Both the position numbers and the translations under genes were made by a program. The notes beneath the pieces are model-generated. The model made no database searches. It saw only the letters and a list, made by a program, of their open reading frames with translations, and had not been told where the DNA came from. From contig JAZRVI010000042.1 of the NCBI GenBank assembly GCA_045599035.1, positions 1 through 32,703 on the forward strand: a stretch of 32,703 nt of DNA, read 5' to 3'. Shown here piece after piece: positions 1 through 7,067 of the stretch (its first letter is position 1; the number at the start of each line of letters is the position of its first letter). The DNA is from CATZDY01 sp045599035. Its GTDB lineage: Bacteria; Bacillota; Desulfotomaculia; Desulfotomaculales; Desulfocucumaceae.

Positions 1-55
1 TAAGCTATTTATCCATTTAAAAATAACTAACCTTGATATCTTTTGACAATATTTG

Positions 56-84
56 TTGACATTATTCGATTTTTTTGGTTTATT
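56..84 (+). promoter_or_regulatory. Sigma-A type promoter, lipoprotein copy 1
   Basis: TTGACA at 56-61 is followed by a 17-base spacer and TTTATT at 79-84. The same promoter recurs before the second copy, where the -10 is the better TATATT. Copy 1 is therefore predicted to be the weaker of the two. Confidence 0.7.
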
Positions 85-98
85 CATTAATAATGAAT
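82..98. repeat. Palindrome at the -10/start region, copy 1
   Basis: ATTCATT and AATGAAT form a perfect 7-bp inverted repeat around AAT, overlapping the -10 end and probable transcription start. It is conserved unchanged in front of copy 2. It may be an operator or a hairpin at the 5' end of the mRNA; no regulator can be named. Confidence 0.5.
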
Positions 99-135
99 CG
101 TTATAAAATTTACAAAAAAGGAGTGTAAAAACAAA

Positions 136-1107
136 ATGCACAAAAGTACATTAAAGGTATTGGCATTATCTGTGTTAACCTTGGCTCTGGCAGTATTCCT
201 GGGTGCTTGCGGCAGCAGCGATAATGCTGCGGAGACCGAAACTAACGCCAATGTAGCGGATGTTATGCAGGCAGCTCAGGAAAAGTTGGACTCTGTTTCC
301 AGCATGAGCTATAATATAAAGAGATCTATTGATTTTAATGATGATAGTAAAGTCACTATGCGTGCAGATGGTGATATAATTGTTAATCCAATGACCATGA
401 AAGTGGATGTGATCACAGGTACGGAAGACAAAGATGATGTGGCTATGCAGTTTTATGCTGTTGAAGAGAATGGAAAATATACTATTTATACTGTTCTAGA
501 TGATGATGATACCGGAAAGATGAGTTGGAGCAAGAGTGTGGATATGGATATGGGTATGGGTATGAAGATGAGTTGGGGCAAGACTGTGAATATGGATGAT
601 ATGGATGATATGGATATGGATATGGATATGGATTATATGGATGATTATATGGGTATGGATACTTTGAAGGAGTATCAGGCCAAAGACAATATGAATATAT
701 ATCTGAATGCCATTGATAGTTTTGAAGAAGCTGGGATTGAAAAAGTACATGATTCGGAAGCTACTCGTTATGACGGAATTATTACCAATGATTCCCTTTA
801 TGAAGTAATGGCCGACTCTGGAATGTGGTCTGGGTTGAGCTATGATGAAGCTGAAATGAAGGATATGTGTTCCCAATTAGGTGATCTGCCGATTAGCATT
901 TGGATTGACAATGAAAGTGGAATGCCGGTTCAATGTCATATGGATACGACCAAAGTTATACAAATGGTGTCTGACATGACTTCAACTGATGAAGATGCTG
1001 ATTTTACCGTTAATTCTGCAACTCTTGACATAACCCTGTATAATTTTGATGGTGTTGATTCTATTGAAATCCCGGAAGAAGCTCTTAATGCCGGTGCAAA
1101 TGAATAA
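136..1107 (+). CDS. Met/Asp-rich lipoprotein, DUF6612-like (copy 1)
   Basis: This is a 323-residue predicted lipoprotein. A basic N-terminus and hydrophobic stretch end in the lipobox LGAC, so the mature protein should be anchored by the Cys near residue 25 on the outer face of the membrane. The body resembles secreted Met-rich DUF6612-type proteins (family assignment from memory, moderate). Around residues 135-175 it carries a run of Met-Asp and Met-Gly dipeptides encoded by GATATG-like hexamers; this run is absent from the neighbouring paralogue. The first ~57 residues are almost identical to copy 2, the middle diverges and the C-terminus is again similar. The AAGGAG site lies 12 bases before ATG. 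Function unknown; the Met/Asp run could bind metal or be only slippage expansion. Confidence 0.85.
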   Translation: MHKSTLKVLALSVLTLALAVFLGACGSSDNAAETETNANVADVMQAAQEKLDSVSSMSYNIKRSIDFNDDSKVTMRADGDIIVNPMTMKVDVITGTEDKDDVAMQFYAVEENGKYTIYTVLDDDDTGKMSWSKSVDMDMGMGMKMSWGKTVNMDDMDDMDMDMDMDYMDDYMGMDTLKEYQAKDNMNIYLNAIDSFEEAGIEKVHDSEATRYDGIITNDSLYEVMADSGMWSGLSYDEAEMKDMCSQLGDLPISIWIDNESGMPVQCHMDTTKVIQMVSDMTSTDEDADFTVNSATLDITLYNFDGVDSIEIPEEALNAGANE

Positions 1108-1140
1108 TTCTTGTTGGCTTTTTTAAGCTTGTAAATTTTC

Positions 1141-1175
1141 AAAAGATTGACTTCAAAAGAAATCAATCTTTTTTG
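1141..1175 (+). terminator. Intrinsic terminator after lipoprotein copy 1
   Basis: A 14-bp stem with one mismatch (AAAAGATTGA and TCAATCTTTT as outer arms) is followed by a T run. The same hairpin follows copy 2 with perfect arms, so the terminator is part of the duplicated unit. Confidence 0.8.
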
Positions 1176-1202
1176 TCTCAAATATTCCTGTAAATATATT
1201 TG

Positions 1203-1231
1203 TTGACATTATTCGATTTTTTTGGTATATT
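1203..1231 (+). promoter_or_regulatory. Sigma-A type promoter, lipoprotein copy 2
   Basis: TTGACA at 1203-1208, a 17-base spacer, and TATATT at 1226-1231. It is a near-identical duplicate of the promoter at 56-84 with a better -10. The ATTCATT/AATGAAT palindrome follows directly. Confidence 0.8.
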
Positions 1232-1282
1232 CATTAATAATGAATCGTTATAAAATTTACAAAAAAGGAGTGTAAAAACAAA

Positions 1283-2167
1283 ATGCACAAAAGTACATTA
1301 AAGGTATTGGCATTATCTGTGTTAACCTTGGCTCTGGTAGTCTTTCTGGGTGCTTGCGGCAGCAGCGATAATGCTGCGGAGACCGAAACTAACGCCAATG
1401 TAGCGGATGTTATGCAGGCAGCTCAGGAAAAACTGGATTCTGTTTCCAGCATGACTTGTGATATGAGAATGGATATGGAAATGTCTGCTGATGGTCAGAA
1501 TATTCAAACCAGCATTTATGGAGTTAGTGATATGATCAATGATCCAATGACCATGAAAATGGATATGACCATGAACATAGGCGAAATGGACATGGATATG
1601 CAGGTCTATGCTGCTGAAGAAAATGGAGCATATACTATTTATACCGGTATGGATGATGGTACCGGCACGATGAATTGGAGCAAGCAGTCAGTTGCAGATA
1701 TGGATACTTTGAAACAGTATCAGGCCAAAGACAATATGAATATGTATCTGGATGCCATTGATAGTTTTAAAGAAGCTGGAGTTGAAAAAGTAAACGGTTC
1801 GGAAGCTACCCGTTATGACGGAATTATTGCCAATGATTCTCTTAATGAAGTAATGGCCAGCTCTGGAATGTTGGATCAATTTGCTCAGATGGGCTATGAT
1901 AAAGCTGAAATGGAAGCTATGTATTCCAATTTGGGCGATCTGCCGATTAAAATTTGGATTGACAATGAAAGTGGAATGCCGGTTCAATATCATATGAATA
2001 TGACCGAAATTATGCAAAGCCTGATGGCTAATATGGCTTCTGATGATGAAGATGCCGGTGCTGTCACTATTGATTCTGTAACTCTTGGCATGACCATGTA
2101 TAATTTTGATGGCGTTGATTCTATTGAAATCCCGGAAGAAGCTCTTAATGCCAGTGCAAATGAATAA
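1283..2167 (+). CDS. Met-rich lipoprotein, DUF6612-like (copy 2)
   Basis: A 294-residue paralogue of the gene just upstream. The signal peptide and lipobox LGAC are the same, with one substitution (A to V) before the lipobox. It has scattered Met-Asp and Met-Lys pairs in the middle (residues about 60-110) but lacks the long Met-Asp run of copy 1. The C-terminal third, ending in a PEEALNAS-type sequence, closely matches copy 1. Promoter, Shine-Dalgarno, start and terminator are all duplicated too, so each gene is its own transcription unit. Probably an extracellular lipoprotein; role unknown. Confidence 0.85.
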   Translation: MHKSTLKVLALSVLTLALVVFLGACGSSDNAAETETNANVADVMQAAQEKLDSVSSMTCDMRMDMEMSADGQNIQTSIYGVSDMINDPMTMKMDMTMNIGEMDMDMQVYAAEENGAYTIYTGMDDGTGTMNWSKQSVADMDTLKQYQAKDNMNMYLDAIDSFKEAGVEKVNGSEATRYDGIIANDSLNEVMASSGMLDQFAQMGYDKAEMEAMYSNLGDLPIKIWIDNESGMPVQYHMNMTEIMQSLMANMASDDEDAGAVTIDSVTLGMTMYNFDGVDSIEIPEEALNASANE

Positions 2168-2207
2168 TAATTTCTGCTGGCAGCTTTTTTAAGCGTGTAA
2201 GTTTTCA

Positions 2208-2241
2208 AGAGATTGACTTCAAAAGAAGTCAATCTCTTTTG
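2208..2241 (+). terminator. Intrinsic terminator after lipoprotein copy 2
   Basis: A perfect 13-bp stem (AGAGATTGACTTC with GAAGTCAATCTCT) and an AAAA loop, followed by TTTT. It separates the lipoprotein unit from the rplM promoter 25 bases further on. Confidence 0.85.
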
Positions 2242-2265
2242 TCTCAAATATTCCTGTAAATATAA

Positions 2266-2294
2266 TTGACAGGAATTGTAGAAAAGGTTATAAT
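2266..2294 (+). promoter_or_regulatory. Consensus promoter of rplM-rpsI
   Basis: TTGACA at 2266-2271, exactly 17 bases, then TATAAT at 2289-2294: a full consensus housekeeping promoter, as expected for ribosomal protein genes. Confidence 0.9.
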
Positions 2295-2301
2295 ACTAGG
2301 G

Positions 2302-2366
2302 TATGTCAAAACTAACCAAGAGCCCCGGTTTAGGGATGACTAACACAAACAGTCAGTTCGGGAGGA
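2302..2366 (+). promoter_or_regulatory. Structured rplM leader, possible L13 autoregulatory element
   Basis: The mRNA leader between promoter and rplM is about 75 nt. CCCG at 2324-2327 can pair with CGGG at 2359-2362, enclosing a GACT/AGTC hairpin. The 3' arm runs into the Shine-Dalgarno GGGAGG, so the fold could hide the ribosome binding site. Firmicutes are known to have an L13 leader controlling rplM; whether this matches that Rfam family was not tested. Confidence 0.45.
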
Positions 2367-2376
2367 ATATTATTTT

Positions 2377-2808
2377 ATGAAAACGACATATATGGCTAAG
2401 GCCGGCGAACTGGAACGCAAATGGTTTATACTTGATGCTGAAGGCAAGGTTCTGGGTCGTTTAGCTACCGAGGCCGCCGCTATTTTAAGAGGGAAACACC
2501 GTCCTACCTTTACTCCTCATGTAGATACAGGAGATTTTGTAATCGTTATTAATGCCGATAAAGCAGTTTTGACCGGTGATAAATTAAACCAAAAAGAATA
2601 TATCCGGCATACTGGTTATCCGGGCGGTTTGAAAAGAACCAAATATGCCATTGTAATGGAAAAAAATCCGGAATTAGCTGTGCGGAAGGCCATTGTAGGA
2701 ATGTTGCCTCATAACCGCCTGGGAGCTGCCATGGCTAAAAAGCTGAAGGTTTATCGGGGAAGCGAACATCCGCATGAAGCTCAAAAACCGGAAATCTGGA
2801 CAATCTAA
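2377..2808 (+). CDS. rplM: 50S ribosomal protein L13
   Basis: A 143-residue protein of normal L13 length. It has the typical WFILDAEGKVLGRLAT segment near the N-terminus and a GMLPHNRLG-type motif near residues 108-116, both characteristic of uL13, an early-assembling 23S rRNA-binding protein. The ATG has a strong GGGAGGA site upstream. rpsI follows 19 bases later, the usual bacterial pair, read from the consensus promoter at 2266. The leader may give feedback control. Confidence 0.97.
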   Translation: MKTTYMAKAGELERKWFILDAEGKVLGRLATEAAAILRGKHRPTFTPHVDTGDFVIVINADKAVLTGDKLNQKEYIRHTGYPGGLKRTKYAIVMEKNPELAVRKAIVGMLPHNRLGAAMAKKLKVYRGSEHPHEAQKPEIWTI

Positions 2809-2827
2809 ATAATGGAGGGTGAAATAA

Positions 2828-3220
2828 GTGGCTCAAGTTAAATTTTATGGCACTGGTCGCCGGAAAAATGCCGTGGCCAAGGTTTATGTCTTCCCGGGTG
2901 AAGGCAGAATCATGGTTAACAATAAAGAAGTATTGGACTATTTTGGCAGAAAAGCATTGGAAATGGTGGTTCGCCAGCCTCTGGAGCTTACTGGAACCAT
3001 AGGCAGTTTTGATGTCAAAGTCACTGCTTTGGGCGGAGGTGTCAGCGGCCAGGCTGGAGCAGTCAGAATGGGTATTGCCAGGGCTTTAATTCAAGCTGAC
3101 CCCAATTTGCGTCCAATTTTGAAAAAAGCTGGCTTCCTGATTCGGGATCCCAGAATGAAAGAAAGAAGAAAGTATGGCTTGAAGAAAGCTCGTCGGGCTC
3201 CTCAATTTTCCAAGCGTTAA
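2828..3220 (+). CDS. rpsI: 30S ribosomal protein S9
   Basis: 130 residues, the normal length for uS9. It begins with the family signature FYGTGRRKNAVAKV and ends in the basic tail KKARRAPQFSKR, whose last residues reach the P-site tRNA in the 30S subunit. The start is GTG after a GGAGGGTGA site. It is the second gene of rplM-rpsI and is followed directly by a terminator. Confidence 0.97.
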   Translation: MAQVKFYGTGRRKNAVAKVYVFPGEGRIMVNNKEVLDYFGRKALEMVVRQPLELTGTIGSFDVKVTALGGGVSGQAGAVRMGIARALIQADPNLRPILKKAGFLIRDPRMKERRKYGLKKARRAPQFSKR

Positions 3221-3232
3221 AAACTATATTTG

Positions 3233-3258
3233 GGATCGGTTCTGGCCGATCCTTTTTA
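3233..3258 (+). terminator. Intrinsic terminator of rplM-rpsI
   Basis: GGATCGG pairs with CCGATCC over a short loop and is followed by TTTTT. Confidence 0.85.
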
Positions 3259-3285
3259 TTATAACCTGAAGTATAGGAGGATTAT

Positions 3286-3687
3286 GTGAGGATGTTAAAA
3301 AGACTAAGTTTAATCCTTGTCCTAACCCTGATTCTAGCTGCTTGTAGTAATCAACAGGTTAAAGAGTCGGAGCTTCTGGGAGAATGGTTTTGTGTGCAAG
3401 TGACCACAGCGGACCAGGAATATACCTTTCAGCAATTAAGCGATAAAGGTATTAGCTGGATTCTGACCTTTCAGAACGGGGGTGTCGGAACTACTCAAAG
3501 CGGAAATGAAGAACAAGATTTGATTCGTTGGGAGATTAAAGACAATGTGGTGGAAGTAACCGATAGCTTTGGGGATGTTTATGAGTTTAGCTATAAAGAT
3601 AATTTGCTTTATTTACAAATGGAAGGAAATTCCTATATTATGGCTTTAAAAGACAGCCCGGTTTATCAGGATTTCTTGAATAAATAA
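3286..3687 (+). CDS. Small lipoprotein with possible lipocalin-like fold
   Basis: A 133-residue protein with a signal peptide and lipobox LAAC (Cys about residue 20), so probably membrane-anchored and extracellular. The mature part starts with ELLGEW and alternates short polar and hydrophobic beta-like segments (WILTF, IRWEI, YEFSYKD, YIMAL). This resembles small lipocalin-like or DUF lipoproteins with an LxGxW motif; the fold is an inference. AGGAGG lies 5 bases before this GTG and 11 before an in-frame ATG at 3292, so either start is possible. Its role is unknown. Confidence 0.75.
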   Translation: MRMLKRLSLILVLTLILAACSNQQVKESELLGEWFCVQVTTADQEYTFQQLSDKGISWILTFQNGGVGTTQSGNEEQDLIRWEIKDNVVEVTDSFGDVYEFSYKDNLLYLQMEGNSYIMALKDSPVYQDFLNK

Positions 3688-3715
3688 TTGATCTTTTTAT
3701 TGGGAGGTGAACCAA

Positions 3716-4519
3716 TTGTTAGGAGCTGTAGTAGGTGATGTTGTCGGATCGGTTTATGAATTCAACAATATTAAAAGCAAAAAATTTCCTTTGTTCGGAC
3801 CCAAGTGTCGTTTTACCGACGATTCAGTAATGACCATGGCCAATGCTTTGGCTGGAATAGAGTATATTCAGCAAAATCGATCAGTTGAAGTTTTTACATC
3901 CAAATTAATTCAGGAAATGAAGCGTTTGGGCAAGCAATATCCCCGGGTGGGTTATGGAGGAGAATTTCGCAAGTGGTTGTTTTCCAAAGTATCTCTGCCT
4001 TATCAAAGCTATGGCAATGGTTCCGCCATGCGAGTTTCTCCGGTAGCCTGGATAGCTCAAAGCCTGGAAGAAACAGAATATCTGGCAGAAGCTTCAGCTT
4101 CCGTAACCCATAACCATTCAGAAGGCATTAAAGGTGCCAAAGCTACGGCTGGAGCCATTTATTTGGCCAGAACAGGCAGCAGCAAAGAAGCTATTTGTGA
4201 GTATATCCAGCTTAATTATTACAGCCTGGATTTTACTTTGGAGCAGATTCGTCCTCAGTATCAATTTGATGTAAGCTGTCAAGGCAGTGTTCCTCAGGCC
4301 ATCAAAGCTTTTCTGGAAGGCCGGGATTTTGAAGATGCCATTCGTAATGCCATTTCCCTGGGTGGAGATAGTGATACCATTGGAGCCATAACCGGCAGTA
4401 TAGCCGAAGCCTTTTGGGGCATTCCGGAAGACATAGCCAACAAAGCCCGTTCTTATTTGACCCCCGAATTGCAGGGGGTGGAAAAAAGATTTGCTTTGGC
4501 AATAGAAAAAACGAATTAA
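3716..4519 (+). CDS. ADP-ribosylglycohydrolase family protein
   Basis: A 267-residue protein of the DraG/ARH family, which removes ADP-ribose from proteins or small molecules using a binuclear metal site. The N-terminus LGAVVGDVVGSVYEF and FTDDSVMT (metal-binding Thr-Asp-Asp) are visible near residues 2-40. The C-terminal GGDSDTIGAITGSIAEA supplies the other metal-binding Asp residues. I chose the TTG at 3716 because GGGAGG ends 8 bases before it and family members begin MLGA; an upstream GTG at 3707 overlaps the Shine-Dalgarno. It ends just before a palindrome, with the hydrogenase gene convergent. No ADP-ribosyltransferase partner is nearby; the substrate is unknown. Confidence 0.9.
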   Translation: MLGAVVGDVVGSVYEFNNIKSKKFPLFGPKCRFTDDSVMTMANALAGIEYIQQNRSVEVFTSKLIQEMKRLGKQYPRVGYGGEFRKWLFSKVSLPYQSYGNGSAMRVSPVAWIAQSLEETEYLAEASASVTHNHSEGIKGAKATAGAIYLARTGSSKEAICEYIQLNYYSLDFTLEQIRPQYQFDVSCQGSVPQAIKAFLEGRDFEDAIRNAISLGGDSDTIGAITGSIAEAFWGIPEDIANKARSYLTPELQGVEKRFALAIEKTN

Positions 4520-4525
4520 CCTGTT

Positions 4526-4570
4526 CATTCTGAACGAAGTGAGAAAATCTTCTTCACTCCGCTCAGAATG
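4526..4570. repeat. REP-like palindrome between convergent genes
   Basis: CATTCTGA (4526-4533) and TCAGAATG (4563-4570) are the tips of an approximately 18-bp imperfect inverted repeat. Read on the minus strand its mismatches become G-T pairs, giving a continuous hairpin. Similar CATTCTGAGCG-type palindromes are scattered in many bacterial genomes. It has no T run but could stop transcription from both sides. Confidence 0.65.
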
Positions 4571-4576
4571 ACTGAT

Positions 4577-6079
4577 TTAGTTTAATTTAATGTCCAGAAG
4601 ATCCACCGGCGGAATATCCTGGCTGGAAGCTGAAACTGTTTTTTCAATTTCTTCCCGGGCTTTTTCAATGGGCATAATGGTTCCCGCTCCGCCGATACAA
4701 CCGCCGGGACAACCCATCCCTTCAATCAGATAACCATTTCTTTTGCCTGCTTTGGCCAGCAAAAGCATCTTTTTGCAGTCAAACAAGCCTTCCACATGAT
4801 CAGTTTTAATTTCTATTTCAGGATAGTATTGAGCAAGACATTTGTTGATGGCTTTAATTACACCCCCAGAGGCAGCATAGCCTCGTCCAGCTCCAGTTGC
4901 ATCGTGAAAGGAGCTGTCTCCCTGACATTTTGTCGGTTCCAGGTTTTTGGCTCGGAACATAGCCCACAGCTCTTCAAAAGTGATTACAAAATCCACATCA
5001 CTGCGTACTGTTCGCCGCATGGCCTCCAGTTTTTTGGCCGTACAGGGGCCAATAAAAACCACCTTGGCCTGGGGATGCTTTTGCTTGATGCTGCGGGCAG
5101 TAGCTACCATTGGGGTTAGTTCCTGGGAAACCTGACCAGCCATTTCTTTTAACTCTCGTTTGGCCAAAACTGCCCAGGCCGGACAGCAAGAAGTCAGCAT
5201 AAAGGGTTGATCTCCTTTAACTACTTTTTCCACAAAATGGTGAGTTTCCACAATGGCTCCAATATCTGCTCCCAAAGCTACTTCATAAACTTGAGCAAAG
5301 CCCAGCTTTAAAAGAGAAGCTTTGACATTGCGTTGAGTGGCATTGGTGCCAAATTGTCCTGGAAAAGCCGGAGCTATTTCGGCAATAACTTCTTCCCCCT
5401 GTTTCAGACAGCGAATAAGCTGAAAAATCTGGGATTTATCGGCAATGGCTCCAAAGGGACAACTGACCATACACATACCACAGGAAACGCAAATATCATT
5501 ATTAATTTTAGCTCGCCCATGCTGGTCTATGCCAATTGCTCTTACTCCGCAGGAGCTGAGACAAGGGCGTTTTTTGTAGGCAATGGCATCATAAGGACAG
5601 GCTTTTTTACATTTGCCGCATTTGGCACATAAATCCTGATTGATAAAAGCTTTGCCTTGAACCCGACTGATCGCCTTGCGGGGACAAACCGTCGTGCAGG
5701 GATGAGCGGTGCAGCCCATACATTGATCAGTTACCACAAATTTATGGTCTTCACATTTTTGACAAGCTGAAGGAATAACCTGCATCAAAGGCGGTTCATA
5801 ATATTTTTCAGCAGCCAGACTTTCTTCAATTCCGGTAGTAAAGCGGACATGGCGGTCTTCTGGTCGCAAGGACAAGCCCAAAGCCAAACGCACTCTTTCC
5901 GAAACAATGGCTCTTTCATGGTAAATACTGTTTAAAACGGTGGGAACTTCCCCTGGACAGACCTTAAAGGGAATGGATTCAATATCTTCAAACAGATTAT
6001 CTGATTCATAAGCGATTCGGGCTACCTCTGTAAAAACCTGATGCCTGATTTTGGCAACATGAGTTTTCAAACCTCGCAT
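4577..6079 (-). CDS. [FeFe] hydrogenase, group B type, with ferredoxin clusters
   Basis: A 500-residue iron-only hydrogenase-family protein. Residues 106-207 contain cysteine-rich motifs: C120-x2-C123-x4-C128-x3-C132, then CAKCGKCKKACP (151-162) and CVSCGMCMVSCP (197-208), which should bind 4Fe-4S clusters. The H-cluster motifs follow: L1 TSCCPAW (296-302), L2 PCTAKK (345-350), L3 GMGCPGGCIGG (454-464). The PCTAKK form of L2 and the N-terminal arrangement fit the group B (TIGR04105-like) hydrogenases of Clostridia rather than group A; the physiological role of this group is poorly known (ferredoxin-linked hydrogen turnover or sensing). No maturation genes are in the window. A miniature IS605-type element ends about 20 bases before the ATG. 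Confidence 0.9.
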   Translation of the reverse strand: MRGLKTHVAKIRHQVFTEVARIAYESDNLFEDIESIPFKVCPGEVPTVLNSIYHERAIVSERVRLALGLSLRPEDRHVRFTTGIEESLAAEKYYEPPLMQVIPSACQKCEDHKFVVTDQCMGCTAHPCTTVCPRKAISRVQGKAFINQDLCAKCGKCKKACPYDAIAYKKRPCLSSCGVRAIGIDQHGRAKINNDICVSCGMCMVSCPFGAIADKSQIFQLIRCLKQGEEVIAEIAPAFPGQFGTNATQRNVKASLLKLGFAQVYEVALGADIGAIVETHHFVEKVVKGDQPFMLTSCCPAWAVLAKRELKEMAGQVSQELTPMVATARSIKQKHPQAKVVFIGPCTAKKLEAMRRTVRSDVDFVITFEELWAMFRAKNLEPTKCQGDSSFHDATGAGRGYAASGGVIKAINKCLAQYYPEIEIKTDHVEGLFDCKKMLLLAKAGKRNGYLIEGMGCPGGCIGGAGTIMPIEKAREEIEKTVSASSQDIPPVDLLDIKLN

Positions 6080-6099
6080 TAATTATCACCTTCCGTTTT

Positions 6100-6390
6100 C
6101 TGACTTACCCACAGACAAGCCTGTGGGGTTCCAATTGTTAAGCGTTGCTTGTAATCGTACATCATTTTCAGACTTTGGAATACAAGTTTATGCTTAGAGC
6201 AAAGAAACTTTATAGGCAAGCAATCCGTTGATCACATTAGCATCTAATTTCTGCCATACAGCAAGGAAGTAAAGTCAATCTCCCCAGTATAGGATTATAT
6301 ATTCAAATCCATCCATGTAATTGTCAACGAGTTGGAGTTAAAAATTAAAGTGGCTTATATCCCATGTGCAAGCACATGGGTTTTACGCCG
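6100..6390 (-). mobile_element. Miniature IS200/IS605-type element
   Basis: This 6080-6423 gene gap holds two strong hairpins: CCCATGTGC with GCACATGGG (6361-6380) and CCCACAG with CTGTGGG (6108-6127). Read on the minus strand, the left end GCGTAAAACC-hairpin-ATATAAGCCAC and the right end hairpin-TAAGTCAG resemble IS200/IS605 ends. The remaining ~230 bp are too short for a transposase. A minus-strand frame before the right hairpin reads YKQRLTIGTPQACLW, possibly a tnpB C-terminal remnant (weak). It looks like a non-autonomous derivative. Confidence 0.6.
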
Positions 6391-6414
6391 CAAATTATAA
6401 CTGATTAATTTGCT

Positions 6415-6444
6415 AAAACCATTTTAGGAAATAAAAATGGTTTT
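6415..6444 (-). terminator. Possible terminator overlapping the end of yedF
   Basis: AAAACCATTTT and AAAATGGTTTT form a perfect 11-bp inverted repeat over the yedF stop codon. The stem ends in TTTT on the minus strand but no longer T run follows, so termination is likely but not certain. Confidence 0.45.
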
Positions 6445-7032
6445 GTGAGGTCCGTTAAGCCAATTAATAATTTCCAGCATATTGCTGATTTGGCCGACGG
6501 CCAATTTTTCGGTTTGCTTATAGTAGTTCAGGCAGGTTCCGCAGGAAAAGATTTTCACTCCTTTTTCCTGTAATTCCAGGAGCTGTTCCAAAACTACAGA
6601 GCCTTCACAGCTTAAATATATTCCGCTGTTTAAAAAAATCAATGCTTTGGGAGGAGCAATACTGACTAAAGTGGTAAAAAAGCTTTTGATCAGGGTAATT
6701 CCCAATTCCGGAGAACCTTCGCCCAGGGTGTTGCTGCCCAGACAATAAACCACCTCTTCATTGACTTCCTGAAGCTGGGCGGGAGGGGCAGAATAGGTTT
6801 TTAGTTCTTCCTGTTCGGAAGGGGTTTTGGTAATGGTGATATAATAATCATTACCTTTTTGAGCAATGCTAAAGGGATAACCGGCATTGCGAACCAAAGC
6901 GGAAACATTTTCCTTGGCGATTTTATTGTCTACAATAGTAAGCAAACTGCCTTCTGACAAAGCATCCAAATTCTTTTTGGTATTAACTACCGGTTGAGGG
7001 CAGGCCAGCCCTCGGCAATCAACTGTTTTCAT
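6424..7032 (-). CDS. yedF: Selenium metabolism protein YedF (TusA-like + DsrE-like)
   Basis: A 202-residue two-domain protein. Residues 1-70 are a TusA/SirA-like domain with the signature DCRGLACPQPVV (Cys11 in CPQP is the family's sulfur or selenium carrier position). Residues about 90-195 are DsrE/F-like with further cysteines (FSCGTCLNYY). This fusion is found next to selD in selenium-using bacteria and was named for that association; it may deliver or bind selenium, though the biochemistry is not settled. It starts 35 bases after selD, so the two are probably co-transcribed. Confidence 0.9.
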   Translation of the reverse strand: MKTVDCRGLACPQPVVNTKKNLDALSEGSLLTIVDNKIAKENVSALVRNAGYPFSIAQKGNDYYITITKTPSEQEELKTYSAPPAQLQEVNEEVVYCLGSNTLGEGSPELGITLIKSFFTTLVSIAPPKALIFLNSGIYLSCEGSVVLEQLLELQEKGVKIFSCGTCLNYYKQTEKLAVGQISNMLEIINWLNGPHKTIFIS

Positions 7033-7067
7033 GTTTAATTCCTTTCCTTTATACTGCTTGAGATTAT

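Noticed and set aside
496..876. 126-codon minus-strand frame rich in His and Ile
   Set aside because: It is the antisense of the Met-Asp hexamer tract in the lipoprotein gene; the composition is a by-product of the repeat.
4118..4528. 136-codon minus-strand frame over the ADP-ribosylglycohydrolase gene
   Set aside because: Antisense shadow with no recognisable motif and no ribosome site.
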